A stretch of 64,000 nucleotides of DNA from Aminobacterium sp. MB27-C1 (GCF_030908405.1 NZ_CP133089.1:2108001-2172000); one strand, 5' to 3'. Positions 10,055 to 18,443 are shown, numbered from the stretch's first letter. Numbers and translations are program-made. Notes: generated by a model not told the origin, from the sequence alone.

Positions 10055-10492
10055 ATGCATTTTGAGTTTTTTGAGGAATTTGCGGATCCCTACATGAAGA
10101 CGGAAAGCGGCAGAGGAATCTTTGAGGCCGGTATAGTTCTGGGTATGGTGGCACTTGGAGAGGCAGGCAGTAGTGCCCAAATTGACAGCGCTCCCATATT
10201 CAAACAGATGAACTTTGGCAGGATGAAGAAGAGGGATATCTCGCGCCATCTGGCACGGATTCCCGAGCTTACGCGGGCCTATCATCTGGATTACGCCGGA
10301 ATGATAGAGTCTCTCGCCGCACATGCCGGGGAGTTGCTTTTGATGGGCAGTGAGCGCGAGTTGGGCGTAGACGGCAACTTTGCCTTTTCCGTGGCCTTTC
10401 TGAATGCGAAAAAGTATTTCTGGACCATCTTTAAAAGCGATAAGAAGGTCGAGGATAAAACGGAATCCGAGAATGCAAAGGAGGAATTGTGA
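10055..10492 (+). CDS. Separate C-terminal Cas8b piece, probable Cas11b small subunit
   Basis: A 145-residue, probably helical protein that looks like the C-terminal portion of Csh1 (glycine-flanked IFEAGIVLGMV, then PIFKQMNFGRM). It lies in a different frame from cas8b and has its own ribosome site (GGGAGG, 10038-10043) with ATG at 10055; a GTG at 10043 overlapping the cas8b stop is possible. In several type I systems a small subunit (Cas11) is made by internal translation from the end of cas8. Here the segment is an independent gene, so a dedicated small subunit is the likely role. The alternative is a frameshift in a once-continuous cas8b; the ribosome site argues against it. Confidence 0.65.
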   Translation: MHFEFFEEFADPYMKTESGRGIFEAGIVLGMVALGEAGSSAQIDSAPIFKQMNFGRMKKRDISRHLARIPELTRAYHLDYAGMIESLAAHAGELLLMGSERELGVDGNFAFSVAFLNAKKYFWTIFKSDKKVEDKTESENAKEEL

Positions 10493-10493
10493 T

Positions 10494-11402
10494 ATGGCGT
10501 TCAATAATCGAAGGGAATATCTTTTTGTCTACAGCGTGAAGGATGCGAACCCCAATGGCGATCCGCTTGACGCAAACCATCCGAGGCACGATGAGGAGAC
10601 CGGACAGATGCTCGTCTCCGACGTACGGATCAAGCGTACGGTGCGCGATCAGTGGCTGATGGAGAAGAAGGACGTCTTCGTCGATAGCGAGCCCAAGACG
10701 CTGAAAGAGCGGGTTGAAGAGCTGAAGGCGAAGCTGAGCGTGGATAAGGGGTGTGATGCTCTCTCCAGATGTATCGACACGCGTCTCTTCGGCGCGACCT
10801 TTGCTCTGGGCAAGGAGTCTTTTTCTTGGGCCGGCCCCGTCCAGTTCAAGTGGGGACGTTCCCTTCACCGTGCGGAGGCGAAGCTGATCCAGGGGACTGC
10901 CGCCTTCGCCACCAAGGCTGGCAGTGAACAGCGTTCCTTCAGAAATGAATATATCGTTCCATTTTCGCTGATAGCCGCATACGGCATCGCCAACCAGTAC
11001 GCATCGAAGGAAACTGGCGCCACCGATGAAGATCTGGACGACCTGACGTCGGCGCTCTGGAAGGGCACAACCAACCTGATCACCCGCAGCAAGGTGGGGC
11101 ATGCTCCCCGTATGCTCATGGAGGTGACCTATATCGATGGCTACGACGGTGCCGTAGGCTCTCTGGATGAGAAGGTCGCACTCAGATCACCAGATGGAGG
11201 GGAACTCTCCGACGACGAGCAGCTTGCCCTGCGCTCCGTTAACGATTTCAGGCTAGACATGAGTCATCTCGTCGATAAACTTGCTGCCCGTGAGGGTAAA
11301 ATCGAGAAAATTCGACTCTTTATCGACGGAGATCTGGAGACAGACGGCATGGACGAACTTGAAGAGGAGTTCAGAGGGAAGCTCGAAGTCGAAACGAGGT
11401 GA
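10494..11402 (+). CDS. cas7: Cas7 (Csh2-type) crRNA backbone protein
   Basis: A 302-residue Cas7, the subunit that polymerises along crRNA in Cascade. The N-terminal block YSVKDANPNGDPLDANHPR followed by ETGQMLVSDVRIKRTVRD is the hallmark of the Csh2 group of type I-B. ATG 10494 is preceded by GAGGAA and lies one base after the stop of the small-subunit gene; longer upstream starts overlap that gene without a ribosome site. Length is normal for the family. Confidence 0.93.
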   Translation: MAFNNRREYLFVYSVKDANPNGDPLDANHPRHDEETGQMLVSDVRIKRTVRDQWLMEKKDVFVDSEPKTLKERVEELKAKLSVDKGCDALSRCIDTRLFGATFALGKESFSWAGPVQFKWGRSLHRAEAKLIQGTAAFATKAGSEQRSFRNEYIVPFSLIAAYGIANQYASKETGATDEDLDDLTSALWKGTTNLITRSKVGHAPRMLMEVTYIDGYDGAVGSLDEKVALRSPDGGELSDDEQLALRSVNDFRLDMSHLVDKLAAREGKIEKIRLFIDGDLETDGMDELEEEFRGKLEVETR

Positions 11403-11410
11403 GGCACAAT

Positions 11411-12121
11411 ATGGCCGTAGTATTTGAGATATCCGGTCGTATGGCCATGTTCCGAAAACCCTATACGACCACTTCGTCCATATCCTACGCCTTTCCGACT
11501 CCCACGGCGCTGGCCGGACTGATCGCTGGTATTGCAGGCATCTCCCATGAGAGCGATCGTGACGCCTGTCTTGCCGCCTACTGGAGGAAGATGGAGGGCA
11601 CCAGAGTTTCCGTATCCATACGCAATCCAATATCCTGGTTACGTCAGACCGTAAACTACTGGAACTCGAAGAACCCCAAGAAGAGCCGGCATATTCAGGT
11701 CAAACATCAGTTCGTGGCCAATCCCCGCTATCGTATCTACGTCTCCGGAGGACTGGAGGAAAGGCTGAGGACATATCTGGAACGGAATGCCTTTATCTAC
11801 ACTCCCTGTCTCGGAGTTGCCTACGCCCTAGCTGATATCGACTATATCGGCAACTTCGATCTTTTTCCTGTGGAAGCGGGGCCTGTCGTTGTCGATAGTG
11901 TGGTTCCGTGGAGTGACGACATTTCGATGGATGTGCTGAAATCGGGGGGAGCCTTCAAGGAACTGATGCCCTACAGGATGGACGATACGCGCAGATTGAT
12001 TGAGAGTGTCTCGGTGATATATGCAACGTCGCCGGAAAAGAAGATTGCATTAAGAGAAAGGGGGAATGTGGATGTCTCGCAATGCGGAGATGATGTGGTC
12101 GCCTGGTTTCCTACCTGGTGA
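11411..12121 (+). CDS. cas5: Cas5 (type I-B) crRNA 5'-handle-binding protein
   Basis: A 236-residue RAMP-fold Cas5 that caps the crRNA 5' end in Cascade. The N-terminus MAVVFEISGRMAMFRKPYT followed by the SYAFPTPTALAGLIAGI block is typical of Cas5h/Cas5b. GAGGTGAGG (11396-11404) precedes the ATG at 11411. Its end overlaps cas3 by about 50 bp, which suggests translational coupling. Confidence 0.92.
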   Translation: MAVVFEISGRMAMFRKPYTTTSSISYAFPTPTALAGLIAGIAGISHESDRDACLAAYWRKMEGTRVSVSIRNPISWLRQTVNYWNSKNPKKSRHIQVKHQFVANPRYRIYVSGGLEERLRTYLERNAFIYTPCLGVAYALADIDYIGNFDLFPVEAGPVVVDSVVPWSDDISMDVLKSGGAFKELMPYRMDDTRRLIESVSVIYATSPEKKIALRERGNVDVSQCGDDVVAWFPTW

Positions 12122-14360
12122 TATCCACAGCCATCCCGATAGACTGCTTAGGGATCACCTGGAGGGAACTGCCCGGCTCGCGTTGGACCTGGCGCGGCAG
12201 CATGGCCTGCCCATTGACACACGGCTGCTTCGTAAGATCGCCGTCACTCATGATCTTGAGAAGGCCCATCCCCTCTTTCAGGATTATCTCCTTAAGAAAA
12301 GGGGGAAAGGCGTCAAGCACGCCTTTCCCTCATCCTGCTTCACTCTGGATGCTACTAAAAATCTCTGGGCCGCCGAGGCCGTGAGGCATCACCATACCCA
12401 TCTAGACGATGCCGATACGTCATGCAAATTCTGGATCAATAGGGAGCTGGCGGAGTTGCAGTCTCACATGAGAGAGATAGTTCCGTCGTGGAAGTGCCTG
12501 GCAACGGAAGAGGAATGGGAGGATTTTATCGACGATCTCTGGGAAGTTAAGATAGGTAAAGAAGACTGGCTTGCGCTTCGAAGTCTCTACTCGCTTCTTG
12601 TGACCGCCGACCGGATGGACGCCATCGGAGTATTTTCGCTCAACTTCAATCCCCTTCCTAAATTCAGTCCCATGGATTTTGGAAGAAAGGAAACCACCCC
12701 CCTCGATGGATGGAGGCAAAGCGTACACGACGATTGCATGAAAAACGCAGGCAAGATTGACAGTCCGGGCCTGTACACGCTAACACTTCCCACCGGTGCC
12801 GGAAAGACGACGATTGGGCTGGAAATAGCTCATCGTCTGGCGACGAAATGGGGATACGGCACTATCGTCTACGCACTGCCCTTTATAAGCATCATTGAGC
12901 AGAACGCCTCTGTGGCAAAAGTTCTTTTCGGTAAGGACAGTGTGCAGGAGGATCACAGCCGAGCCTACGGCAAGCTCACCGATGAGAATAGGTCAAAGGG
13001 AAATTCATGGGCTCGCATGTCAGCCCTCTTCCGCTATTGGAGAACTCCCGTTGTGCTGACGACAATGGTCCAGCTCTGGGATGCCATATTCGATCCGAAA
13101 GCCAATGCCTCCATGGACTTTCACCGTATCAGTCGGGCTGTAGTGGTGCTGGATGAGCCTCAGGGCATCGATCCCAGGCTGTGGAACGGCTTTGGCAAGA
13201 TGCTCTCCTTCCTCAGCGAAAAGTGGGGTACAACCTTCATTCTCATGACAGCCACCCAACCGCACATAGGGAAGGGGCGTGAGATAGCGCCTCCCGATCT
13301 AAACTTTCCCTACAATAGGCATATATACAGCGTACTTCCCGGCAAACATGATCTAAAGGAATTGCCCGAGCTGCTTTGCAATAATCTTCCCGTCGACGAC
13401 GGCTCCGGCCTGATCGTGCTGAATACCAAAAAGTCAGCACTCAAAATATATCAATTGATGAAGGAACGACTCGATGGCCCGGTGCTCTTTCTCTCCGCCT
13501 GGATGGCTCCGCAACATCGCCAGCGCATAATGCGCTATCTCCGATATCTAGAAAAGAAAAGCATTCGGCACTATCTCGGATGTCTGGGAAAGAAAGGCAT
13601 TCCGCGAAGCAAGTGCGTACGACATTACCTCATATCCACTCAAGTTGTAGAGGCGGGGGTTGACCTAGATTTCGACTGGGTCTTTCGTGACATGGGGCCG
13701 CTGGACAGCGTTATCCAAGTTGCCGGGCGCTGCAACCGCCATCTGAATCGAGATGATCCGGGCAATGTACTCGTCGCCGAGCTGATGAGTGCTAACGGCA
13801 GATCCTTCTGCGGCATGGTATATGACGATATCCTGCTCGCCAATTCGAGGGATATTCTCACAGAGGAAAAGAATTTTGGCGAAAAAGAGGTGCCTTCGCT
13901 GGTGAAGCGGTACTACGATCGGATATTGGAAGGCCTTTCTTACAAGCCAGTCTGGCGCAACATAGAGGAAGGCAAGTGGGGACAGAAAGAAGAATTGATT
14001 AAGAAGGAGGACGAGCGTAGGAATGAGATGGTATTCGTGGAACTGGACCGTCACATTCGCCCCATCCTGGAATGTCTGCGAAACACCAGATGGACTTTGG
14101 AAGAACTTGATGAAAAGAAGCGGCTCGTGCGTCAGGCACAACAGTATGCCATTGAGGTGCCACTTAAGGAACTGATGCGATGGCAAGAGAAAGTGGCGAC
14201 CGTCTCCACCAATGACAACATCCCCCTGATCAGCAGGTGCGGGGAGGAAGAATACTGGTTTATCGCCAGAGCCGCAATGGGCATTATCTATGACAGAGTC
14301 ACCGGCTTCGTCCCAGCGAACATGTATAACGGGAGTGATCTGAATAATCCGTTTGTCTAA
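12072..14360 (+). CDS. cas3: Cas3 helicase-nuclease
   Basis: A 762-residue protein with an N-terminal HD nuclease and a superfamily-2 helicase, recruited by Cascade to unwind and cut target DNA. HD residues are seen in DHLEG, VTHDLEKAHPLF and RHHHTHL. Helicase motifs follow: LPTGAGKTT (motif I), VVLDEPQ (II), MTATQP (III), STQVVEAGVDLDFDW (V) and VIQVAGRCNRH (VI). The ATG at 12072 sits about 7 bp after AAAGGGGG. Complete and apparently active. It closes the effector operon; instead of cas4-cas1-cas2, only a cas2 fossil follows. Confidence 0.95.
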   Translation: MSRNAEMMWSPGFLPGDIHSHPDRLLRDHLEGTARLALDLARQHGLPIDTRLLRKIAVTHDLEKAHPLFQDYLLKKRGKGVKHAFPSSCFTLDATKNLWAAEAVRHHHTHLDDADTSCKFWINRELAELQSHMREIVPSWKCLATEEEWEDFIDDLWEVKIGKEDWLALRSLYSLLVTADRMDAIGVFSLNFNPLPKFSPMDFGRKETTPLDGWRQSVHDDCMKNAGKIDSPGLYTLTLPTGAGKTTIGLEIAHRLATKWGYGTIVYALPFISIIEQNASVAKVLFGKDSVQEDHSRAYGKLTDENRSKGNSWARMSALFRYWRTPVVLTTMVQLWDAIFDPKANASMDFHRISRAVVVLDEPQGIDPRLWNGFGKMLSFLSEKWGTTFILMTATQPHIGKGREIAPPDLNFPYNRHIYSVLPGKHDLKELPELLCNNLPVDDGSGLIVLNTKKSALKIYQLMKERLDGPVLFLSAWMAPQHRQRIMRYLRYLEKKSIRHYLGCLGKKGIPRSKCVRHYLISTQVVEAGVDLDFDWVFRDMGPLDSVIQVAGRCNRHLNRDDPGNVLVAELMSANGRSFCGMVYDDILLANSRDILTEEKNFGEKEVPSLVKRYYDRILEGLSYKPVWRNIEEGKWGQKEELIKKEDERRNEMVFVELDRHIRPILECLRNTRWTLEELDEKKRLVRQAQQYAIEVPLKELMRWQEKVATVSTNDNIPLISRCGEEEYWFIARAAMGIIYDRVTGFVPANMYNGSDLNNPFV

Positions 14361-14403
14361 ATCGTCCTGCATCGGCGACACGCCCCCAGCTCAAGATGGA
14401 TGT

Positions 14404-14519
14404 GAGCAAAAAATAGACCCGAATTACGATAGCGTGATATTCTATACGTAGCGTGGCACATCGAGCGCTACACCAGACGCGAGATCATGGGGGTAGAGCG
14501 TGGCAACTCCAATTTTCTG
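14404..14519 (+). pseudogene. Fossil of a second cas2 (C-terminal part, frameshifted)
   Basis: Reading from 14404 gives EQKIDPNYDSVIFYT then a stop; shifting frame at about 14450 continues WHIERYTRREIMGVERGNSNFL to 14519. The intact cas2 at 1298-1561 has DDYDSVIFYVWRTERYTSREIMG at the same place, so homology is clear. A roughly 2-base insertion breaks the frame, the N-terminal half is absent, and the stop codon is lost. It lies 44 bp after cas3 and just before the stem-loop and leader of array 2, exactly where cas2 ends in a complete locus. The effector cassette therefore once carried its own adaptation module. Confidence 0.85.
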
Positions 14520-14568
14520 ATCCGAATTCGCATGTGTCCAGGAGAAGTAGACTTGAGAAGTGAGATTC

Positions 14569-14612
14569 TGTGTCAACCTCCAATAGCGTAAAAAACCAGG
14601 GGGATTGACACA
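14569..14612 (+). promoter_or_regulatory. Conserved stem-loop before leader, copy 2
   Basis: TGTGTCAA (14569-14576) pairs with TTGACACA (14605-14612), extended by CCTCC with GGGGG; the loop begins AATAGCGTAAAAAA. Compared with copy 1 (1560-1609), a G-C pair has become A-U on both strands, so pairing is conserved although sequence changed. No T run follows. Confidence 0.75.
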
Positions 14613-14734
14613 AGCGTCAAAATCCTGAAAAGTCATTGTTTGCAGCTGTTTAGATAATTTTGCCGAACCTTGACAGCAAAATATGTCGAATAGGGCAAAA
14701 TGGAGAAATGTAGTAAAATACAGGGGTGCAGCGC
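14613..14734 (+). promoter_or_regulatory. Leader of CRISPR array 2
   Basis: Starts after the stem-loop. CCTTGA lies 67 bp before the first repeat (68 bp in array 1), and ATGTAGTAAAATACAGGGGT next to the repeat matches the array 1 leader. TTGACA occurs at 14670 and TAAAAT near the repeat, so a pre-crRNA promoter is likely, though spacing is not ideal. Confidence 0.55.
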
Positions 14735-15607
14735 CTTTTTACGCTTCCTATGAGGGATGGAAACGATAAAACACTTTTTTGGCAAGTAGCAGACGCTCCT
14801 TCTTTTTACGCTTCCTATGAGGGATGGAAACAACAAAAAGGGCAACCAAATGGTAGCCATAGTTCCTCTTTTTACGCTTCCTATGAGGGATGGAAACTTT
14901 ACATTCGCCTCAAGAACGTTAAGCAAGAAGAACTTTTTACGCTTCCTATGAGGGATGGAAACCCATCCGGATGAAAAGGAAAAAGCAGAAACACAACACT
15001 TTTTACGCTTCCTATGAGGGATGGAAACGAAAGCACAACCAATGTACCATCACCGGCTAGGGCCCTTTTTACGCTTCCTATGAGGGATGGAAACGTAGCT
15101 TGTGATGTGGAGGGTAACTATTTATATGGCCTTTTTACGCTTCCTATGAGGGATGGAAACTGGAAATAAACATTGAATCTCTTCCATTAATGCAGACTTT
15201 TTACGCTTCCTATGAGGGATGGAAACTCGTAGAGTGCGATGGATGTTGGAGCGAATGGTTAACTTTTTACGCTTCCTATGAGGGATGGAAACGGACAAAA
15301 GTCGCAGACATAATTGATGTCATCAGTGCTTTTTACGCTTCCTATGAGGGATGGAAACAAAACACTGACGCTGTATACACGCCGGTGACGTGGACTTTTT
15401 ACGCTTCCTATGAGGGATGGAAACTTCCTGTATCAGAACTATACGCCGCCGTTTGCCCAAACTTTTTACGCTTCCTATGAGGGATGGAAACGAGGTTCAG
15501 CTTTTGACGCAGCTAGAGAAGGCATAGCTTTTTACGCTTCCTATGAGGGATGGAAACCCGTGATAAGACTCTACACCGTATGCAAGACCCATCCTTTTTA
15601 CGCTTTG
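14735..15607 (+). CRISPR. CRISPR array 2: 13 intact repeats plus one truncated, 13 spacers
   Basis: Repeat is 30 bp, beginning CTTTTTACGCTTCC and ending GAGGGATGGAAAC. It shares CTTCCTAT and GGGATGGAAAC with the array 1 repeat but differs in its first nine bases. Starts were counted at 14735, 14802, 14868, 14933, 14999, 15065, 15131, 15197, 15263, 15329, 15395, 15462 and 15528; the last copy (15594) keeps only its first 12 bases. Leader side is left. All intact repeats are identical, so the array has been under maintenance despite the lost adaptation genes nearby. Confidence 0.97.
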
Positions 15608-15643
15608 TATCTCTTCCAAAAGAAAATCGCATTTCTTTCCCCG

Positions 15644-15678
15644 AACAAAAAGCCGGCCTCAAATTCAAGGCCGGCTTA
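15644..15678 (-). terminator. Terminator of the ABC importer operon
   Basis: Stem 15650-15659 with 15668-15677 (AAGCCGGCCT type), followed on the minus strand by a T run. It ends transcription from the permease gene and faces the end of array 2. Confidence 0.75.
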
Positions 15679-15754
15679 ACTATTTTTCTACTTACGCAAC
15701 AACGTGTTAGGCAGCAAAATCGCTGTAGCCCGTTACAGAGTTCAAACCATTTTC

Positions 15755-16429
15755 CTAATTCTGATAGGCCCGGTTAAGATGCTTTTCCCACTTGCCCTGA
15801 AACAAGGTAATGACCACTACTACAAGCCAATAAACAAGCATGGCTGCCGCATAACATTCAAAGTATCTATACGAGTTAGATGCTTCTATTTTTGCTTTTC
15901 CCATCACTTCGGTAACTCCAATGGTAAAGGCCACCGCCGTCCCCTTAAGGGTCATTATCAGATTATTGCTCAATGATGGCAGAGCAATTCGTCCTGCTTG
16001 AGGCAATATGATTCTCCGCGCTACCTGGAAATTAGTCATGCCTACCGATAATCCCGCCTCGAATTGGCCCTTCTCCACAGCGGAAATAGACGACCTTATA
16101 GTTTCAGACATGTAAGAAGAAATATTCAAGGCTATCGTCATAGAGGCTGCGGCAAAAGCGCCCATTCCTCTAAGTGGAGTAATGAAATGAGGCAATCCGA
16201 AATAAATAAAAAACATTTGAGCTATTACGGGGGTGCCTCTAAAAATAGAAACATAGAGTTGAGCAAGAGGGTAAAGAACCTTGATCTTAGAATTGTAGAT
16301 CAAAGCAATTAATACTCCCAAAATCAGGCCGCCTAAAAAGCTTAGTGCTGTCATTTTCATGGCAGCACTAAGTCCTTTTAATACGAGAGGTAAAATATCA
16401 ATAAAATAATTTAGATCAAAAACCTTCAT
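15755..16429 (-). CDS. Polar amino-acid ABC transporter permease
   Basis: A 224-residue inner-membrane permease of the HisM/GlnP family with about five membrane segments. The EAA loop that docks the ATPase reads QFEAGLSVGMTNFQVARRII (about residues 142-161). It follows the binding-protein gene by 24 bp in the same operon. No ATPase gene is present here: a strong terminator follows and then array 2. The ATPase must be encoded elsewhere, or the importer is incomplete. Substrate is unknown; the neighbouring amidohydrolase suggests an N-acylated amino acid or small peptide. Confidence 0.88.
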   Translation of the reverse strand: MKVFDLNYFIDILPLVLKGLSAAMKMTALSFLGGLILGVLIALIYNSKIKVLYPLAQLYVSIFRGTPVIAQMFFIYFGLPHFITPLRGMGAFAAASMTIALNISSYMSETIRSSISAVEKGQFEAGLSVGMTNFQVARRIILPQAGRIALPSLSNNLIMTLKGTAVAFTIGVTEVMGKAKIEASNSYRYFECYAAAMLVYWLVVVVITLFQGKWEKHLNRAYQN

Positions 16430-16453
16430 CGCATGTCATTTCTATTCTATGTT

Positions 16454-17260
16454 CTATTTCATTCCGCTGAACGAAGTAATATCTAATCCAAACCACTCCA
16501 TAGAGATTTTGGAAATAGTGCCATCTTTACGAAGTTCTTCTAATACTGGATTCACTCTATCCATTATTCTCTGACTATTCTCGTTTCCACGAACGTAGGG
16601 ATATCCAACAGGGGTCGCCAACAATACCAAGGGATCTATTTTGCAATCGATACCCATTTTACGAATATCTCCCATCATAGTTATAGGGTTGCCAAAGTAA
16701 GCATAAATCCGCCCCATATCTACGTCTTGAGGAATATGTCTGAACTCTTCATATGGAACCACTTTGATTTTTTCATCGGGATCAAAGGTTTTGATTACTC
16801 CTGCTGCGGCAGATCCTAATGCAACGCCAACCTTCTTGCCGTACAAGCCTTCAATAGAAGTAACCTCTGGGGTTCCCTTTTTTGTCATAAACTGCAACGC
16901 TCCGCTACCATAGCTATCGGAAAAATCATATTTCTTTTTGCGCTGAGGGGTAATGCCAAGAAAATGAGTTATAGTATCAATTTCGCCATTGTCCAAAAGG
17001 CCAAAAAGACCGGATATGCTGTTATATTTATATTCAAGTTTCAAGTTAGCTCTCTTAGCAATTTCTTTCCAAAGATCGGCTTCAAACCCCTTAACTTCTC
17101 CGTTCTCTTTAAATATATAAGGCTGCCCGTCCTCTTTAGCTCCAATACGAACCAATAAAGTTTCAGAAGGAACCTCAGCCGCTAAAGCGGAACCAACCCC
17201 CATTAACATAAAGGCCATAATCACTGCTGCAAATAAAGAACTACGAATTCTACAGATCAT
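16454..17260 (-). CDS. Amino-acid ABC transporter substrate-binding protein
   Basis: A 268-residue periplasmic protein of the bacterial extracellular solute-binding family 3. A signal peptide is clear (hydrophobic core FAAVIMAFMLMGVG, cleavage probably after ALA-AE). The mature start resembles LVRIGAKEDGQPYIF... GEVKGFEADLWKEIA, the amino-acid lobe pattern, though the first strand is unusual. It lies between the M20 amidohydrolase and the permease, all on one transcript. Confidence 0.88.
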   Translation of the reverse strand: MICRIRSSLFAAVIMAFMLMGVGSALAAEVPSETLLVRIGAKEDGQPYIFKENGEVKGFEADLWKEIAKRANLKLEYKYNSISGLFGLLDNGEIDTITHFLGITPQRKKKYDFSDSYGSGALQFMTKKGTPEVTSIEGLYGKKVGVALGSAAAGVIKTFDPDEKIKVVPYEEFRHIPQDVDMGRIYAYFGNPITMMGDIRKMGIDCKIDPLVLLATPVGYPYVRGNENSQRIMDRVNPVLEELRKDGTISKISMEWFGLDITSFSGMK

Positions 17261-17289
17261 TCAATACTCTCCTTCGACGTTATATTTTG

Positions 17290-18348
17290 TTATATTTCAG
17301 GGTCATCAAAAAATGCCCTGATAAAACCCAAAGTAGCCTCGATTCCACTCTCCAAACAACGGGGATCCGCATCAAATTTAGGATTATGATGGGGTGCTCC
17401 GTACCCCAACTTTTGATTGGCGCATCCCAACAAAGCATAGAGACATGGGAAATGGGTCATATAGCGCCCCATAGTATCGGAAGCCATCCACGGCTCTATC
17501 TTTACTAAATCTTCTTTCGGGAAAATTTTTTGAAGAGCATTATCTGCAAGAGATACCAGGCAAGAATCATTCACCACTGCTGGATATGGCCCTAAATAAT
17601 TCATCTCACCTCGGCATGAAAAAGCTCTGGATATGTCTTCTACCATAGACGTTAACGCGTTTTTGGCTTTCTCTTCTTGTTCTGGGTCAAAAAAACGAAT
17701 CGTTCCTGAAAAAGAACACTCCTCGGGAATGAGATTACGAGCTGATCCGGCATGAACACTACCTATAGTAAGAACTAAAGGTTTTATAGGGTTAACTATC
17801 CGCGAAGATATTACATTGATACCACAAATAATCTGAGCGGCACATGTAATTGGGTCTGCTGTTTGATCGGGCCTCCCACCATGGCCCCCCTTACCCCTAA
17901 TTGTTATGTCAAATTTTGACGATCCAGCCATAATGCCACCAGATTGGAGAGCCAACTTTCCACAATCTAAGTGAGAGCAAAGGTGAATTCCCCAGCCGGC
18001 GGTAGGCCATCCAAGAGATTCTAAAGCTGAAACCATAGCGTCTACCCCTTCACCTGTCTCCTCTCCAGACTCAAAACAAAAGTATATGTTTCCTGGAAAA
18101 ACAACACTATCACTAGACAAGACCTTGGCTACGGCAAGAAGAATGGCTTGATGAAAATCATGACCACAAAGATGTGCTGCATCTTCCGTTAAAGAGCAAA
18201 CTTTTTTCGCGCCTAATAAATTCGACGGGGATTCAACACAAGGAAGAGCATCCATTTCCGCACGAAGCATTATAGATTTTGAAGCTCCACTGCCCTTAAG
18301 TGCCCCAAGTATGCCGTTCTCCACTACAGAAGAATAAACGCCACGCAT
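17290..18348 (-). CDS. M20-family amidohydrolase (N-acyl-amino-acid type), short N-terminus
   Basis: About 352 residues. The M20D family cleaves N-acylated amino acids or dipeptide-like amides with two metal ions. Seen are the metal-binding CGHDFH, ESGEETGEG, and the histidine segment GWGIHLC. The ATG at 18348 is chosen because GGAGG lies 7 bp upstream and the promoter's start point lies near 18389, which excludes longer frames. With this start the usual N-terminal helix containing an HPE motif (about 35 residues) is missing, so the gene may be truncated at its 5' end or belong to a short subgroup. First gene of the ABC importer operon; together they suggest import and deacylation of an acyl-amino acid. 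Confidence 0.82.
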   Translation of the reverse strand: MRGVYSSVVENGILGALKGSGASKSIMLRAEMDALPCVESPSNLLGAKKVCSLTEDAAHLCGHDFHQAILLAVAKVLSSDSVVFPGNIYFCFESGEETGEGVDAMVSALESLGWPTAGWGIHLCSHLDCGKLALQSGGIMAGSSKFDITIRGKGGHGGRPDQTADPITCAAQIICGINVISSRIVNPIKPLVLTIGSVHAGSARNLIPEECSFSGTIRFFDPEQEEKAKNALTSMVEDISRAFSCRGEMNYLGPYPAVVNDSCLVSLADNALQKIFPKEDLVKIEPWMASDTMGRYMTHFPCLYALLGCANQKLGYGAPHHNPKFDADPRCLESGIEATLGFIRAFFDDPEI

Positions 18349-18395
18349 ACGACATCCTCCATAGATATAACTCTTATTCTGCAAAGTTATGCCGT

Positions 18396-18425
18396 AGTAT
18401 AGTGTACAGTAAAACATTTTGTCAA
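18396..18425 (-). promoter_or_regulatory. Promoter of the M20-ABC operon
   Basis: On the minus strand TTGACA (18425-18420), 18 bp, TATACT (18401-18396), about 48 bp before the M20 start. Confidence 0.75.
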
Positions 18426-18443
18426 GATTAGTTATCATCAATA

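Noticed and set aside
9836-14381. Long minus-strand frames opposite cas8, cas7 and cas3 (for example 9836-10504 and 13665-14381)
   Set aside because: Shadow frames caused by high GC; they overlap well-supported genes and encode no recognisable domains.
18349-18441. Longer start for the M20 protein at 18441
   Set aside because: It lies upstream of the promoter -35 (18420-18425) and has no ribosome site; the extension does not resemble the family N-terminus.
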